The notes: a model not told the origin generated them from the letters alone. Positions 26,733 through 34,996 are shown, numbered from the stretch's first letter. The stretch is DNA of 64,000 nt from Gammaproteobacteria bacterium (GCA_004172865.1 SEBV01000001.1:248001-312000); one strand, 5' to 3'. Numbers and translations: made by a program.

Positions 26733-27062
26733 ATGTCCAACGATAGTATTGCTAAAGCGGTAAAAATTCTCGAAGGCTTATCAGCAGGTTTGGATGAAGC
26801 CTATTGGGAAGCCAGCACCATTGAGCGAAAAGACTTTTTCTACGACATCATCAGCGCCGTGCATTCCGAATTATCTGAAATTGGCAAACTAAGTGTGTTG
26901 GATCACGATTTGGTTTATGAGCCAATCACTGTTGAGTTTCGCGCGGCCCGCGCAAAGCTGAGCAAGCTGCGTAAATTGTTAGATGAATTCGTATTGCGCT
27001 CAGCGACAGCAGCGCGTTTGGAAACCTTGATTAACGACGCCGTTTCATTACCACTTCGTTGA
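26733..27062 (+). CDS. Hypothetical protein, 109 residues
   Basis: I do not recognise this family. It is a soluble, helical, charged protein (MSNDSIAKAVKILEGL start) without signal peptide or membrane segment. The ribosome binding site AAAAGGTGAATC before ATG is good, and codon use looks normal, so it is likely a real gene. It stands alone between the divergent LysE gene and the next small exported gene. Its transcript may run to the terminator at 27281-27308. Confidence 0.7.
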   Translation: MSNDSIAKAVKILEGLSAGLDEAYWEASTIERKDFFYDIISAVHSELSEIGKLSVLDHDLVYEPITVEFRAARAKLSKLRKLLDEFVLRSATAARLETLINDAVSLPLR

Positions 27063-27239
27063 AATCGAGCGTGTTTGCAGATCTTTATAGCGTTTTTAAA
27101 TGAGTTTGTGCGGTTTATCTCAAATTAATGTAAAAAATCATATTTTTAAACTGGAAATTTTTTGATCAGCACCAATACTTAAAAAACTGATGGATGCATT
27201 GAGTTGCACGTTGGCATCAGTGGGTTTAATTGTTACCCA

Positions 27240-27308
27240 GTTGGAATTCCCTTTTATTTTGTACTCTAGTATGGTCTTGGCCGGTGCTGTTTCAGCACCG
27301 GTTTTTTT
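27240..27308 (+). ncRNA. Possible small RNA or long 3' end with intrinsic terminator
   Basis: A strong terminator lies 220 bases beyond the previous gene and just before the next start, with no ORF between. TTGCAC at 27204 and TAATTG at 27227 (17-base spacer) make a modest promoter that would start near 27240 and give an RNA of about 70 bases. It could equally be the 3' UTR of the 109-residue gene. Confidence 0.25.
27281..27308 (+). terminator. Intrinsic terminator
   Basis: Perfect stem CCGGTGCTG-TTT-CAGCACCGG followed by seven T. The T run abuts the ATG at 27309 used by the ORF track, which argues that the next gene really starts further on, at 27333. Confidence 0.92.
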
Positions 27309-27332
27309 ATGTTTAAAATTTGGCGACGATCT

Positions 27333-27785
27333 ATGAAAAATCTACTGCTGTTATTATTTGGTTTTGTTGCAATTGATGCGAGCGCACAAAGCTGTTTGCC
27401 AGTGAAAAAGTTAATTGCGCTAGACACTCGTTATGAGGAAGCAACTCGAATTGGTGATGCGGATTTTTTGCAAAATCTTTTAGCGGATGATTTCGTCTGG
27501 GTTCACAATCTTGCCTCTGCAATTGAAAATAAATCGGTCATCATCGCTCGCGCAAAAAATCCACAAGAAATTCCCAAGGCAAGAACGACCAGCGAATTGA
27601 ATGCACATGTGTTAAAAAACACGGTTGTGTTGCGCGGTTTAAGCAGCGTGGACAAATGGAACGCCGATGGTAAAACCTGGCGTACATCGCGTTACCAATT
27701 TATGCGAACTTATGTGAGCACCAGCAAAGGCTGTAAATTGCTTTCAGCGCAAACGATGAAAGTGTGGTCGAGTGATGGCAGCTAA
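27333..27785 (+). CDS. Exported NTF2-like (DUF4440/SnoaL-type) protein
   Basis: This 150-residue protein has a signal peptide (MKNLLLLLFGFVAIDASAQ) and an NTF2-like fold pattern: LDTRYEEATRIGDADFLQNLLADDFVWVH (core DADFLQNLLADDFVWVH), then beta-strand pairs ending in YQFMRTYV and TMKVWS. DUF4440-type domains are small cone-shaped pockets with varied or unknown roles. No catalytic residues can be assigned. The start is chosen at 27333 because the upstream ATG touches the terminator T run and the signal peptide begins here. Confidence 0.75.
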   Translation: MKNLLLLLFGFVAIDASAQSCLPVKKLIALDTRYEEATRIGDADFLQNLLADDFVWVHNLASAIENKSVIIARAKNPQEIPKARTTSELNAHVLKNTVVLRGLSSVDKWNADGKTWRTSRYQFMRTYVSTSKGCKLLSAQTMKVWSSDGS

Positions 27786-27796
27786 TAATTACCGCC

Positions 27797-27833
27797 AACT
27801 AAAAATGCCCGCAGAGTGCGGGCATTTTTAGTT
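27797..27833. terminator. Bidirectional terminator, 17-bp perfect inverted repeat
   Basis: AACTAAAAATGCCCGCA and its exact complement flank a GAG loop. The A/T ends supply a U tract on both strands, serving the DUF4440-type gene and the convergent pectate lyase gene. Confidence 0.93.
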
Positions 27834-27845
27834 GATTTTGAAGCG

Positions 27846-29066
27846 TTAATTTTTTAGCGGGTATTTCTCAGCCCATTTTTTATATTTCAGCAACACTTTA
27901 TTCCCCGCCGTGTTGTACCATCCATAACCATTGCGTCGCTCTTCTGATATTTCGCTCACCGTGTAATGAATTGAACTATCGCGATCACCGAACACAGGTT
28001 TGTTGGTACCAATTTCATAAAATCTCGCCCACATCGGTGGTGCCTGCGGATCAGCTTGCGGCGCCACATCATTATGGGCCCAACGCTGCCCAACAATTTT
28101 ATTATCATCCAACCATTTCGCTGCGGCATGAATAGCTTTAATGGTGTCGGTATCGGGAGATTTTATATCCATCAAAAAATTAATGAGCGAAGCACTTTCT
28201 GAAGTAGAAAGCGAAATCATTTCAAAGTTGCGCGCTTTCGCGGGCGCAAGCGTTACACGGTCATGTTGCGCCCCCCAAATAGTTAATTGTCCGTTGGTGA
28301 CAACCTGGGTTTTCTTAATGCAATCCAATCCTTTCGCAAAACTTTGCTGCGCAAGCTCGCGTGTTTTTTGCGATGTAAACGCATATTCATTTTTGCCCTG
28401 GCCAATGTCATACAACAACTCCATTAAATCTTTCATAAGATTATCGTTGTAAGTAATGTGATCGTGATAGCCGCTTACCAAGGGATAATTTTGCGGCCAG
28501 CCACCATTGGGGTACTGCGCATCCAAAATTAACTGCACGCCGCGTTCAAACGCATCGGAATAAATTTTCTTTTGTGTTAGCGAATAAGCTCGGGCAAGTA
28601 ATTGTAATTGCGTGCTAGTGGCATCGTTATCGAAGGTGGGAATGTAATCTGCTTCAACACCAAATGCCTGGCCTTTCTGACGCGGGCCTTTTGCCATGTC
28701 AGTACGTTTTGACCATCCGCCTGATGGCGTTTGGAAAGAGAGAATATTATTTAAAATGCGCTCGCCTTCTTCACTTTTAAACCAATCATCAGTCTGCTTA
28801 GGGTCGAATCCAAATTGATTGATGTGTTCGGGAAGTGTCGCTTTATTGAGGCCGAGTGCTTTTACTTCCGCTGCAATTTTAGCTTGGTCGAGTTTTTGTA
28901 ATTTGTTGGATTTTTCAATGTAGGCACGCCATTCCGGTGTATTGGGAACGGGGTTTTTAGTATGTTCTTCGCCTGTGGCAGCGAAGCTTGAGATGCTTAA
29001 TAACAACAGACTTGAAAGGCAATATTTTAAATATTTCGCGCATAGAAAATGTAATTGGATTTTCAT
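27846..29066 (-). CDS. Secreted pectate lyase, family PL10
   Basis: This enzyme cleaves polygalacturonate by beta-elimination outside the cell. The 406-residue protein has a signal peptide (ending SSFA|ATGE) and the PL10 alpha/alpha-toroid pattern: FQTPSGGWSKRTDM, TFDNDATSTQLQLLA, ILDAQYPNGGWPQNYPL, HITYNDNLM, and WARFYEIGTNKPVFGDRDS with YGWYNTAG at the end. These motifs match the catalytic module of Cellvibrio Pel10A. There is no carbohydrate-binding module, unlike some Cellvibrio lyases. It follows panB on the same strand after 122 bases and is likely a separate transcript, occupying the place where panC is often found in pseudomonads. Confidence 0.93.
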   Translation of the reverse strand: MKIQLHFLCAKYLKYCLSSLLLLSISSFAATGEEHTKNPVPNTPEWRAYIEKSNKLQKLDQAKIAAEVKALGLNKATLPEHINQFGFDPKQTDDWFKSEEGERILNNILSFQTPSGGWSKRTDMAKGPRQKGQAFGVEADYIPTFDNDATSTQLQLLARAYSLTQKKIYSDAFERGVQLILDAQYPNGGWPQNYPLVSGYHDHITYNDNLMKDLMELLYDIGQGKNEYAFTSQKTRELAQQSFAKGLDCIKKTQVVTNGQLTIWGAQHDRVTLAPAKARNFEMISLSTSESASLINFLMDIKSPDTDTIKAIHAAAKWLDDNKIVGQRWAHNDVAPQADPQAPPMWARFYEIGTNKPVFGDRDSSIHYTVSEISEERRNGYGWYNTAGNKVLLKYKKWAEKYPLKN

Positions 29067-29188
29067 AAATCACTCAGCGGTTGGTTTTTAAATTTATATT
29101 TGCTAATGGCAAATTTTTTAGTATTGACCGAGTGACGAATCCATTCGACAGTTTTTTGATTTGAATTTTTTTGTACTAATTGACTAGC

Positions 29189-30031
29189 TTAGTTGAAAGT
29201 ATTTTCTTCGCCAGGGAAAATTCCGGCTTTTACATCGGCAACATATTTTTGCATGGCACCGGCAATATCGTTGGTTTCCAGCAAAAAGTTTTTAGAGAAT
29301 TTTGGCGGCTGCTCGGTGAGTCCTAAAATATCGTTAATCACCAATACTTGCGCATCCGTATCTTTACCCGCGCCTATGCCGATAACGGGCACCGAAAGCT
29401 CGGCGGTAATTTTGGCAGCGAGCGAAGCGGGCACGCATTCCAATAACACCAAATCTGCACCAGCGGCTTCGAGAAGTTTTGCATCTGCCAGAATTTTATC
29501 GGCTTGTAATTGATCGCGGCCTTGCACGCGAAAGCCGCCAAATTTATTAACGGATTGCGGCGTTAATCCCAAATGCGCGCACACTGGCACTCCGCGTTCA
29601 GACAACATGCGAACTGTATCGGCAAGCCATTCTCCGCCCTCTAGTTTTACCATGTGCGCACCGGCTTGCATGATGCGCGCGCAATTGCGCATCGCATCTT
29701 CAGGCGTGGCGTAAGTCATAAAAGGTAAGTCGCCCATAATGAGCGATTTTTTATTGCCGCGCGCTACCGCTTCCACGTGATAAATCATGTGTTCCATAGT
29801 CACTGGCAAAGTGCTGTCGTAACCGAGAACAGTCATCCCTAATGAATCGCCCACCAACACAACTTCTACGCCGCAACGCTGCGCCATATTGGCCATGTGC
29901 GCATCGTAGAGCGAAATCACCACAAACTTTTCGCCGCTACCTTTGAGCTTGTGCAAAGTCGTCGTCGTAACGGCTTTGGTGAGCGCGCTATTAGTGGTAG
30001 GTGTGCTGTGTGAAATGGTTCCGTAGGGCAT
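29189..30031 (-). CDS. panB: 3-methyl-2-oxobutanoate hydroxymethyltransferase
   Basis: PanB makes ketopantoate from alpha-ketoisovalerate and methylene-tetrahydrofolate, the first committed step to pantothenate and CoA. About 280 residues with family motifs VVISLYDAHMANMAQ, VLVGDSLGMTVLGYDSTLPVTMEHM (core VGDSLGMTVLGY), MGDLPFMTYATPEDAMRN, KLEGGEW, AHLGLTPQSVNKFGGFRVQGR and GIGAGKDTDAQVLV. The tail is normal. The ORF track uses a TTG at 30037; the ATG two codons later is more likely. It ends the pcnB-folK-dNK-panB run; panC is not adjacent. Confidence 0.97.
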   Translation of the reverse strand: MPYGTISHSTPTTNSALTKAVTTTTLHKLKGSGEKFVVISLYDAHMANMAQRCGVEVVLVGDSLGMTVLGYDSTLPVTMEHMIYHVEAVARGNKKSLIMGDLPFMTYATPEDAMRNCARIMQAGAHMVKLEGGEWLADTVRMLSERGVPVCAHLGLTPQSVNKFGGFRVQGRDQLQADKILADAKLLEAAGADLVLLECVPASLAAKITAELSVPVIGIGAGKDTDAQVLVINDILGLTEQPPKFSKNFLLETNDIAGAMQKYVADVKAGIFPGEENTFN

Positions 30032-30115
30032 ATTCAAGTCGTCTTTTTAAATGAGCAAATTAAATGAGCAAAAATGCGGTTTGAAAATATCACAACTCAC
30101 GCTGACAACTTTCGT

Positions 30116-30799
30116 TTAAAGCATGGGAGTTGGATTGTAGTAATGGCGTCCACTTTTAATGGTAAGAATATATTCCACCAACTGCTTAAAGTGCTCTCGG
30201 TTTTGCGCGAGATTTAAATCTTTAGCGTTGACGATAAGTAATGGCGCACCATCGTAGTAATGGAAAAATTCGGTGTAAGCATCGTTAAGCGCTTTAAGAT
30301 AATCGTTGCTGATGTGTTGCTCGCTGGAAATGCCGCGCTGACGAATTCGGTCTGCCAATACGTCCAAAGGTGCTTGTAAATAAATCACCAAATCGGGACG
30401 CGGAGCGTCAATCAAAAGCTTGTCATACACCTGACGATAGATATTGAGTTCGTCATCGTCGAGCGTCACTCGCGCAAACAATTGATCTTTCTCAATCAAG
30501 AAATCCGCAATACGCACCGGCTCAAACATATCGTTTTGGCGCAGGCTTTGGAGTTGATTCGCGCGTTGGAATAAAAAGAATAATTGGGTGGGTAAGGCGG
30601 TGGATTTTGGGTCTTTGTAAAAACGCTCCAGAAATGGATTGTCTTCTGGCTGCTCCAGCAACATATCGTAATTGAAGAGCTTGGCAATATTGCGAGCGAG
30701 TGTGGTCTTGCCGACACCAATACAGCCTTCAACGGCGATGTAACGCGGCAGGCTGGTGTTCGTTAAATCCAATGACAAGTCTTCAAAAACAGGGTTCAC
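30116..30799 (-). CDS. Deoxynucleoside kinase
   Basis: This is a P-loop kinase of the thymidine/deoxyadenosine/deoxyguanosine kinase family, phosphorylating deoxynucleosides for salvage. The 227 residues contain VEGCIGVGKTTLARNIA (Walker A), FLIEKDQLFARVTLDDDEL, and the lid region RIRQRGISSE. The start is GTG with AGGAG seven bases upstream. It lies between folK and panB in the operon run; the gap to folK is 32 bases. Substrate base preference cannot be told from sequence. Confidence 0.9.
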   Translation of the reverse strand: MNPVFEDLSLDLTNTSLPRYIAVEGCIGVGKTTLARNIAKLFNYDMLLEQPEDNPFLERFYKDPKSTALPTQLFFLFQRANQLQSLRQNDMFEPVRIADFLIEKDQLFARVTLDDDELNIYRQVYDKLLIDAPRPDLVIYLQAPLDVLADRIRQRGISSEQHISNDYLKALNDAYTEFFHYYDGAPLLIVNAKDLNLAQNREHFKQLVEYILTIKSGRHYYNPTPML

Positions 30800-30831
30800 A
30801 GCAAGCTCCTGGTTTGTGGGGAATAACTCAG

Positions 30832-31311
30832 TTATTGGTTTAGTTCTTCAAGCCCATCGCGCGGACATTGAGCCATAAGTTCTTGCAAATGTTTGCCGTC
30901 GGGCAATGTCAGCTCCGGGGCAAGGTCCGCCAAAGGATAAAGCACAAAGCTGCGTTGGGCCAGATAGGGATGCGGCACCGTGAGACGCTCGCTAGTGATT
31001 ATCTGGTCATCGAGCAGCAGTATATCCAGATCCAGCGTGCGTGGTCCCCAATGCTCAATACGGACGCGTTTGTGGCTGTGTTCTAAGGTTTGCAATGCAT
31101 CCAGCAATTCGAGCGGCGATAACTCGGTGTTTAGCAAAGCGGCCGCATTGATGTAATCAGGCTGATCGCCAGGCCCAACTGCACGACTACAGTAAATCTT
31201 TGAGCGCTTAACTAATTGGGTATTGGGAATTTCACCAAGCTCAGTGAAGGCTTGTTCAACATGCGCACGCGGGTTATCCAAGTTACTGCCAAGACCGATG
31301 TAGGCAAGCAT
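30832..31311 (-). CDS. folK: 2-amino-4-hydroxy-6-hydroxymethyldihydropteridine pyrophosphokinase
   Basis: FolK transfers pyrophosphate from ATP to 6-hydroxymethyl-7,8-dihydropterin in folate synthesis. The 159-residue sequence has AYIGLGSNLDNP at the start, QPDYINAAALLNT, and the signature RWGPR-type motif as HWGPRTLDLDILLLDD, followed by VPHPYLAQRSFVLYPL. Length is normal. It starts two bases after the pcnB stop, the conserved pcnB-folK pair. Confidence 0.97.
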   Translation of the reverse strand: MLAYIGLGSNLDNPRAHVEQAFTELGEIPNTQLVKRSKIYCSRAVGPGDQPDYINAAALLNTELSPLELLDALQTLEHSHKRVRIEHWGPRTLDLDILLLDDQIITSERLTVPHPYLAQRSFVLYPLADLAPELTLPDGKHLQELMAQCPRDGLEELNQ

Positions 31312-31313
31312 GC

Positions 31314-32681
31314 TTATTCGATATCGGGCGTAGTGTTTGAAACTGTTCCATCGGTCGGTTTGCGCGGACGGCGACGGCGTGGACGACTAGTGGCGTTTTG
31401 CTTGCCTAGGTCTTTTACCATTTGCTCGCGATTTTCATCGCTAGCACTTTGGAAGCTGGTCCACCAACTTCCCAAGCCATTTAATTTCTCGCCAGCATCT
31501 TCGCGCATGAGCAAAAAGTCGTAAGCGGCACGGAAGCGCGGGTGATCGAGCAAACGCAAAGCACGCATTCCCTGACGACCGGGTAAACGCGATTGCAGAT
31601 CCCAAATTTCGCGCATGGGAATCAAGAAGCGTTTTGGAATTGAGGTGCGAGCCAGCTGTTGACTGATTACGCGTTGGCAAGCTTCGAGATAAGCGGCTTG
31701 TGGCGGCATCTTCTCGGCGAGACGCGCTTGTTCTTGCTGTAGCGCTGGCCAGAGCAGCGCGGCATAGATAAACGCAGGCGTTACCGTTTTTTCAGCGCGA
31801 ATGCGTTTGTCGGTGTTAATCATGGAGCGCTCAATAAGCGCTGCGCCCAAGGTGTCGCCAGATTTAATGGCGGCATCCGCACCGGGGAAAAGTTGTTTCA
31901 GCAAATCGTATTCGCTCAGCAGATGAAAGGTCGCTGTCGCTGATCCACCTAAAAATAACTTGAGTACTTCTTCAAACAGACGGGCTTCAGAGATATTGCC
32001 AAGTAAAACGCTTAACTCGCGAATCGGTTGAGCAGTATTAGGTTCGATCTTGAATCCCAATTTAGCCGCAAAGCGTACGGCGCGCAGCATGCGCACAGGA
32101 TCTTCTTTGTAACGCGTTGCAGGGTCGCCGATAATGCGCAAGGTGCGATTTTTAATGTCTTCCAGACCGTTACAGTAGTCATGCACAGAGAAGTCGCGGA
32201 TGGTGTAGTAGAGCGCGTTGACGGTGAAATCACGACGAGCAGCATCGGTTTCGATAGTACCGTAGACGTTATCCCGCAACAACATGCCTTCGTCAGTTTT
32301 GGATTTCGCGTGGGCAACATCTTCGTGATGGCCGCGAAAGGTAGTCACTTCAAATATTTCACGGCCAATACGCACGTGAACAATCTGGAAGCGGCGACCG
32401 ATAATGCGCGCGCTGCGGAAGATGCGTTTTACTTCCTCTGGCTTGGCATCGGTTGCTATATCGAAATCTTTGGGATGGTTACCGAGTAGCAAATCCCGTA
32501 CACCGCCGCCGACCAGATAGGCCTTAAAACCTGCTTCTTCGATTTGCTTAATAATCTTGATAGCTGCGGGGCTTATATTTTTGCGCGAAATATTGTGCTG
32601 ATCGCGAGGTATCACCACCGGGCCGCTTGTAGCAGAGGCAGCTTGGCGCGAGGAGATAAAGTTGAACAGACGTTTCAGCAT
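31314..32681 (-). CDS. pcnB: Poly(A) polymerase I
   Basis: PcnB adds 3' poly(A) tails that target RNAs for decay. The 455 residues have the class II nucleotidyltransferase head: AYLVGGGVRDLLLGNHPKDFDIATDA (core GGGVRDLLLG and DFDIAT, catalytic aspartates), RRDFTVNALYY, and the RNA-binding region GDPATRYKEDPVRMLRAVRFA. The C-terminus is basic (RPRRRRPRKP), typical of PcnB and distinguishing it from CCA-adding enzymes. Its neighbours folK and, upstream, the cbrB-RNA region match the pseudomonad order. Confidence 0.97.
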   Translation of the reverse strand: MLKRLFNFISSRQAASATSGPVVIPRDQHNISRKNISPAAIKIIKQIEEAGFKAYLVGGGVRDLLLGNHPKDFDIATDAKPEEVKRIFRSARIIGRRFQIVHVRIGREIFEVTTFRGHHEDVAHAKSKTDEGMLLRDNVYGTIETDAARRDFTVNALYYTIRDFSVHDYCNGLEDIKNRTLRIIGDPATRYKEDPVRMLRAVRFAAKLGFKIEPNTAQPIRELSVLLGNISEARLFEEVLKLFLGGSATATFHLLSEYDLLKQLFPGADAAIKSGDTLGAALIERSMINTDKRIRAEKTVTPAFIYAALLWPALQQEQARLAEKMPPQAAYLEACQRVISQQLARTSIPKRFLIPMREIWDLQSRLPGRQGMRALRLLDHPRFRAAYDFLLMREDAGEKLNGLGSWWTSFQSASDENREQMVKDLGKQNATSRPRRRRPRKPTDGTVSNTTPDIE

Positions 32682-32891
32682 AGTTTTTTTCGTGCAGATT
32701 GGATGACGACGTAGACGAAATTTGATTATGGTACAAATTAGTGGGCGCGAGTGTAGCAGATGCAGTCTGACAGAGGAAACTCAAGTGCCTATTGGCGTCT
32801 CTGAACTTATTTATAGGTGGCTGGTCTTTACAATAACAATTGAATTGAACGTATTGATTAGGTGGATAGGAAATCGGGTAGAGAGGAAAGC

Positions 32892-32920
32892 AAAACGGGA
32901 AAGCTTTTGGCTTTCCCGTT
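32892..32920 (-). terminator. Terminator hairpin of the CrcZ-like RNA
   Basis: On the minus strand AACGGGAAAGC-CAAAA-GCTTTCCCGTT is an 11-bp perfect stem followed by TTGCTTTCC. The U tract is short and interrupted, but the orientation and position, about 350 bases after the sigma-54 promoter, fit the end of the RNA. Confidence 0.7.
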
Positions 32921-33098
32921 GGGAGGGTAGCACAACAGAGGTGCTCATTAAGGCAATTAAATGGGGTGCTTCCGTGCCCATCTCTAACTCTCTTGCTATC
33001 CCATCCTCTGCCTAATTGGTATTCCGCTTTATTTTAGTATCTTATTGCTCTTGTCTTCTAGCGCTGGTCTTGCTCAATCCACGTATCGTTATTTTTAT

Positions 33099-33203
33099 GT
33101 TTCTGCTTATTATTGTTTTTTGTTGTTATTAAGTTTTCAGTTTCTTATTGTTTCTTGTTGTTATTAGTAAATTTCAGTTTCTTATTATTTCTTGTTGTTA
33201 TTA
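33099..33203 (-). repeat. Three imperfect ~37-bp tandem units of Hfq-type A-rich motif
   Basis: The plus-strand text CAGTTTCTTATTRTTTCTTGTTGTTATTA occurs at 33138 and 33175 (one mismatch in 29) and a diverged third copy starts near 33099. On the minus strand each unit reads TAATAACAACAAGAAAYAATAAGAAACTG, so duplication multiplied the AAnAAnAA sites of the candidate RNA. Confidence 0.85.
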
Positions 33204-33252
33204 TTTTTACGCTTTTTTAATTATTATTTATTGTTTTTAGTGCTCGACATAG

Positions 33253-33269
33253 AGCACTTCCTATGCCAA
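33253..33269 (-). promoter_or_regulatory. Sigma-54 promoter of the CrcZ-like RNA
   Basis: Minus-strand TTGGCATAGGAAGTGCT has GG and GC exactly 10 bases apart (consensus TGGCAC-N5-TTGCW). Transcription would begin about 12 bases past the GC, near 33242. CbrB, encoded just upstream, is a sigma-54 activator. Confidence 0.7.
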
Positions 33270-33342
33270 TAAAAAATTTTCCTTATGAATCAATCGGTTG
33301 ATGTTTTTGGGTGTGTTTTTATAACTTTTTGTTATTTCTAAG

Positions 33343-33429
33343 GGTTACAAAATTATGGAACTTTGTTACCGAGGGTTGTGTCCGGTAACACTTTTGCGTG
33401 CGGTAACAGTTTCGTAGATGGGGGTAACG
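33343..33429. promoter_or_regulatory. Array of GTTAC/GTAAC half-sites, probable CbrB upstream activating sequence
   Basis: Five half-sites lie within 87 bases: GGTTAC (33343), TGTTACC (33364-33370), GGTAACA (33384-33390), GGTAACA (33402-33408) and GGTAACG (33423-33429). TGTTAC-N15-GTAACA forms an inverted pair. The array is 75-160 bases upstream of the sigma-54 promoter, the normal enhancer distance. GTTAC-type half-sites have been reported for CbrB in Pseudomonas (from memory, not checked). Confidence 0.62.
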
Positions 33430-33483
33430 GAGTGGCATCTAGATCAACTTTCTGATCAAAAAACATGCAAAAGCGTAACGCCA

Positions 33484-33516
33484 CCACTTTTAGTTGTCGG
33501 CTAAAACTAAAAGTGG
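33484..33516. other. 12-bp perfect hairpin after cbrB
   Basis: CCACTTTTAGTT and AACTAAAAGTGG flank a 9-base loop, 59 bases after the cbrB stop. There is no U run, so it may be a weak terminator or 3'-end structure of the cbrAB message. Confidence 0.5.
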
Positions 33517-33574
33517 GACGCTGAAAATAGTTATAAATTGATATTTTTCGATAGAGCAATCTCTGAATGAGATG

Positions 33575-34996
33575 CTATTTGGCGAGACTTGAGGCGCTAT
33601 TTTTCGTGCGTGGAATTCCCAGACGCTGACGACGTTCCCATAAACACTTACGACTTACACCCAGTTTACGAGCCAATTCTGTCTCGCTCATAGAGTCCTG
33701 ATGTTCAATCACAAAGCGTTGGAAGTAGTCTTCCAATGACAAATCTTCTGAAGCTTCCTTGGTTGGCCGCTGAATAGGATTGCCAGCAAGAGTTCGGGTC
33801 TGTCCGAAAATCATATCGCCAGTTTCGAGCGTATTTTGAGATGGAGAATCTGATTCAATCGATAACAACAATGAACTGATCTCGTTACTATCTTCACAAA
33901 GAATGACAGCTCTCTGCATGGCGTTTTCGAGTTCGCGTACATTGCCTGGCCAAGCATAGGCCATGATGGCATCAACAGCGTCTGCAGAAAGTTTGAGTTG
34001 AGGTTTGCCGAACTGGGTGCAGTAACGTTGTAAAAGCGATTCAGCGATATTGATGATGTCGCGCCCGCGCTCGCGTAGGGGCGGCAGTGTCAACTGAACA
34101 ACGTTGATGCGGAAATATAAGTCTTCGCGGAATTTGCCTTCTTTAGCCAGTTTGCGCAGGTCGCGGTGGGTTGCGGCGACCAAGCGTACATCCACCTTGC
34201 GCGATTCAACTGAACCCAGCGGACGCACTTCACCTTCCTGCAAAACGCGCAGCAAGCGAGCTTGAGCTTCAAGCGGCAATTCGCCGATTTCATCTAAAAA
34301 CAGAGTTCCGCCATCTGCAGCAGCAACCAGGCCTTCACGGTTGCTTGCGGCACCGGTGAATGCGCCTTTTTCGTGGCCAAAGAGTTCAGACTCGATCAGG
34401 GTTTCTGGAATGGCGGCGCAGTTTACCGAGATCATCAGGTGGTTATTGCGTTGGCTTTCTTCGTGCAGTGCACGAGCAACTAATTCTTTACCGGTACCTG
34501 TTTCACCGTGGATCAACACAGTGGCGGCGGTAGGAGCAACTTTGTGGATGCGGTTATAAAGATCCTGCATTACATCGCTGCTGCCAATCATCCCGGCAAT
34601 GGCTTTGCTAGCAGTAAGACCTTGAGTGGCAACTTTATTGGCGGCTTTGGCTTTGCCGATAACACGTTTAACCGCGTTGACCATTTCATCGTGGTCGAAG
34701 GGTTTGGCAACGTAATCGACAGCGCCCATACGCATTGAATCGACCGCTGAACGCAGGCTTGCGTAGCTGGTCATAATCAGTACCGGCGTTTCGCCAGCAA
34801 GTTTAATGAGGTCTGTGCCTGGTGCACCCGGCAGTCGGAGGTCACTGATAATGAGGTCGAAATCCTTGAGGCTAAATTTGGATGTAGCTTCCTTTACCGA
34901 TGGAGCTTCACTCACTTCATACTGGTTGCGCTCTAACAGCTTGCGCAATGCATTGCGAATGATGGTTTCATCTTCAACAATAAGAATCTTACTCAT
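33575..34996 (-). CDS. cbrB: Sigma-54-dependent response regulator CbrB
   Basis: CbrB, activated by CbrA, drives sigma-54 transcription of carbon/nitrogen balance genes and of the CrcZ RNA in Pseudomonas. The 473 residues show a receiver domain (phospho-Asp in [10 protein letters not shown]), an AAA+ domain with [15 protein letters not shown] (Walker A), the sigma-54 contact loop KGAFTGA and [10 protein letters not shown] (Walker B), and a Fis-type C-terminal helix-turn-helix ([19 protein letters not shown]). The assignment rests on pairing with a CbrA-type kinase and on the dksA-gluQ-cbrX-cbrA-cbrB-pcnB synteny. The gap from cbrA is 117 bases. Confidence 0.95.
   Translation of the reverse strand: MSKILIVEDETIIRNALRKLLERNQYEVSEAPSVKEATSKFSLKDFDLIISDLRLPGAPGTDLIKLAGETPVLIMTSYASLRSAVDSMRMGAVDYVAKPFDHDEMVNAVKRVIGKAKAANKVATQGLTASKAIAGMIGSSDVMQDLYNRIHKVAPTAATVLIHGETGTGKELVARALHEESQRNNHLMISVNCAAIPETLIESELFGHEKGAFTGAASNREGLVAAADGGTLFLDEIGELPLEAQARLLRVLQEGEVRPLGSVESRKVDVRLVAATHRDLRKLAKEGKFREDLYFRINVVQLTLPPLRERGRDIINIAESLLQRYCTQFGKPQLKLSADAVDAIMAYAWPGNVRELENAMQRAVILCEDSNEISSLLLSIESDSPSQNTLETGDMIFGQTRTLAGNPIQRPTKEASEDLSLEDYFQRFVIEHQDSMSETELARKLGVSRKCLWERRQRLGIPRTKNSASSLAK

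Larger units (their letters stand above)
32889..33242 (-). ncRNA. crcZ: Candidate CrcZ-type small RNA (Hfq/Crc decoy)
   Basis: The predicted transcript of about 350 bases runs on the minus strand from near 33242 to the hairpin at 32894-32920. In its first half it carries many A-rich AAnAAnAA motifs, for example AATAACAACAAGAA (twice), AATAATAAGAAA, AACAATAAGAAA and AATAACAACAAAAAAC. In Pseudomonas such CA motifs bind Hfq with Crc, and CrcZ titrates them to relieve catabolite repression. P. aeruginosa CrcZ is about 400 bases and also lies between cbrB and pcnB under a CbrB/sigma-54 promoter. Position, promoter, motifs and hairpin all agree; the sequence itself is otherwise unlike anything I can align by eye. 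Expression needs RNA evidence. Confidence 0.78.
32682..33574. other. 893-base gap without a credible ORF between cbrB and pcnB
   Basis: ORFs at 32722-33015 and 33353-33559 show no family pattern, lack good ribosome binding sites, and the first overlaps the pcnB leader. In pseudomonads this exact position holds the CrcZ small RNA gene. The separate entries below list a sigma-54 promoter, an upstream repeat array, an A-rich transcribed region and a terminator hairpin found here on the minus strand. Confidence 0.8.

Noticed and set aside
32722-33015. 97-residue plus-strand ORF in the cbrB-pcnB gap
   Set aside because: No family pattern or good ribosome binding site; it lies opposite the candidate RNA and spans its terminator hairpin.
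33353-33559. 68-residue minus-strand ORF after cbrB
   Set aside because: It overlaps the regulatory half-site array and has atypical composition; the non-coding reading explains the sequence better.
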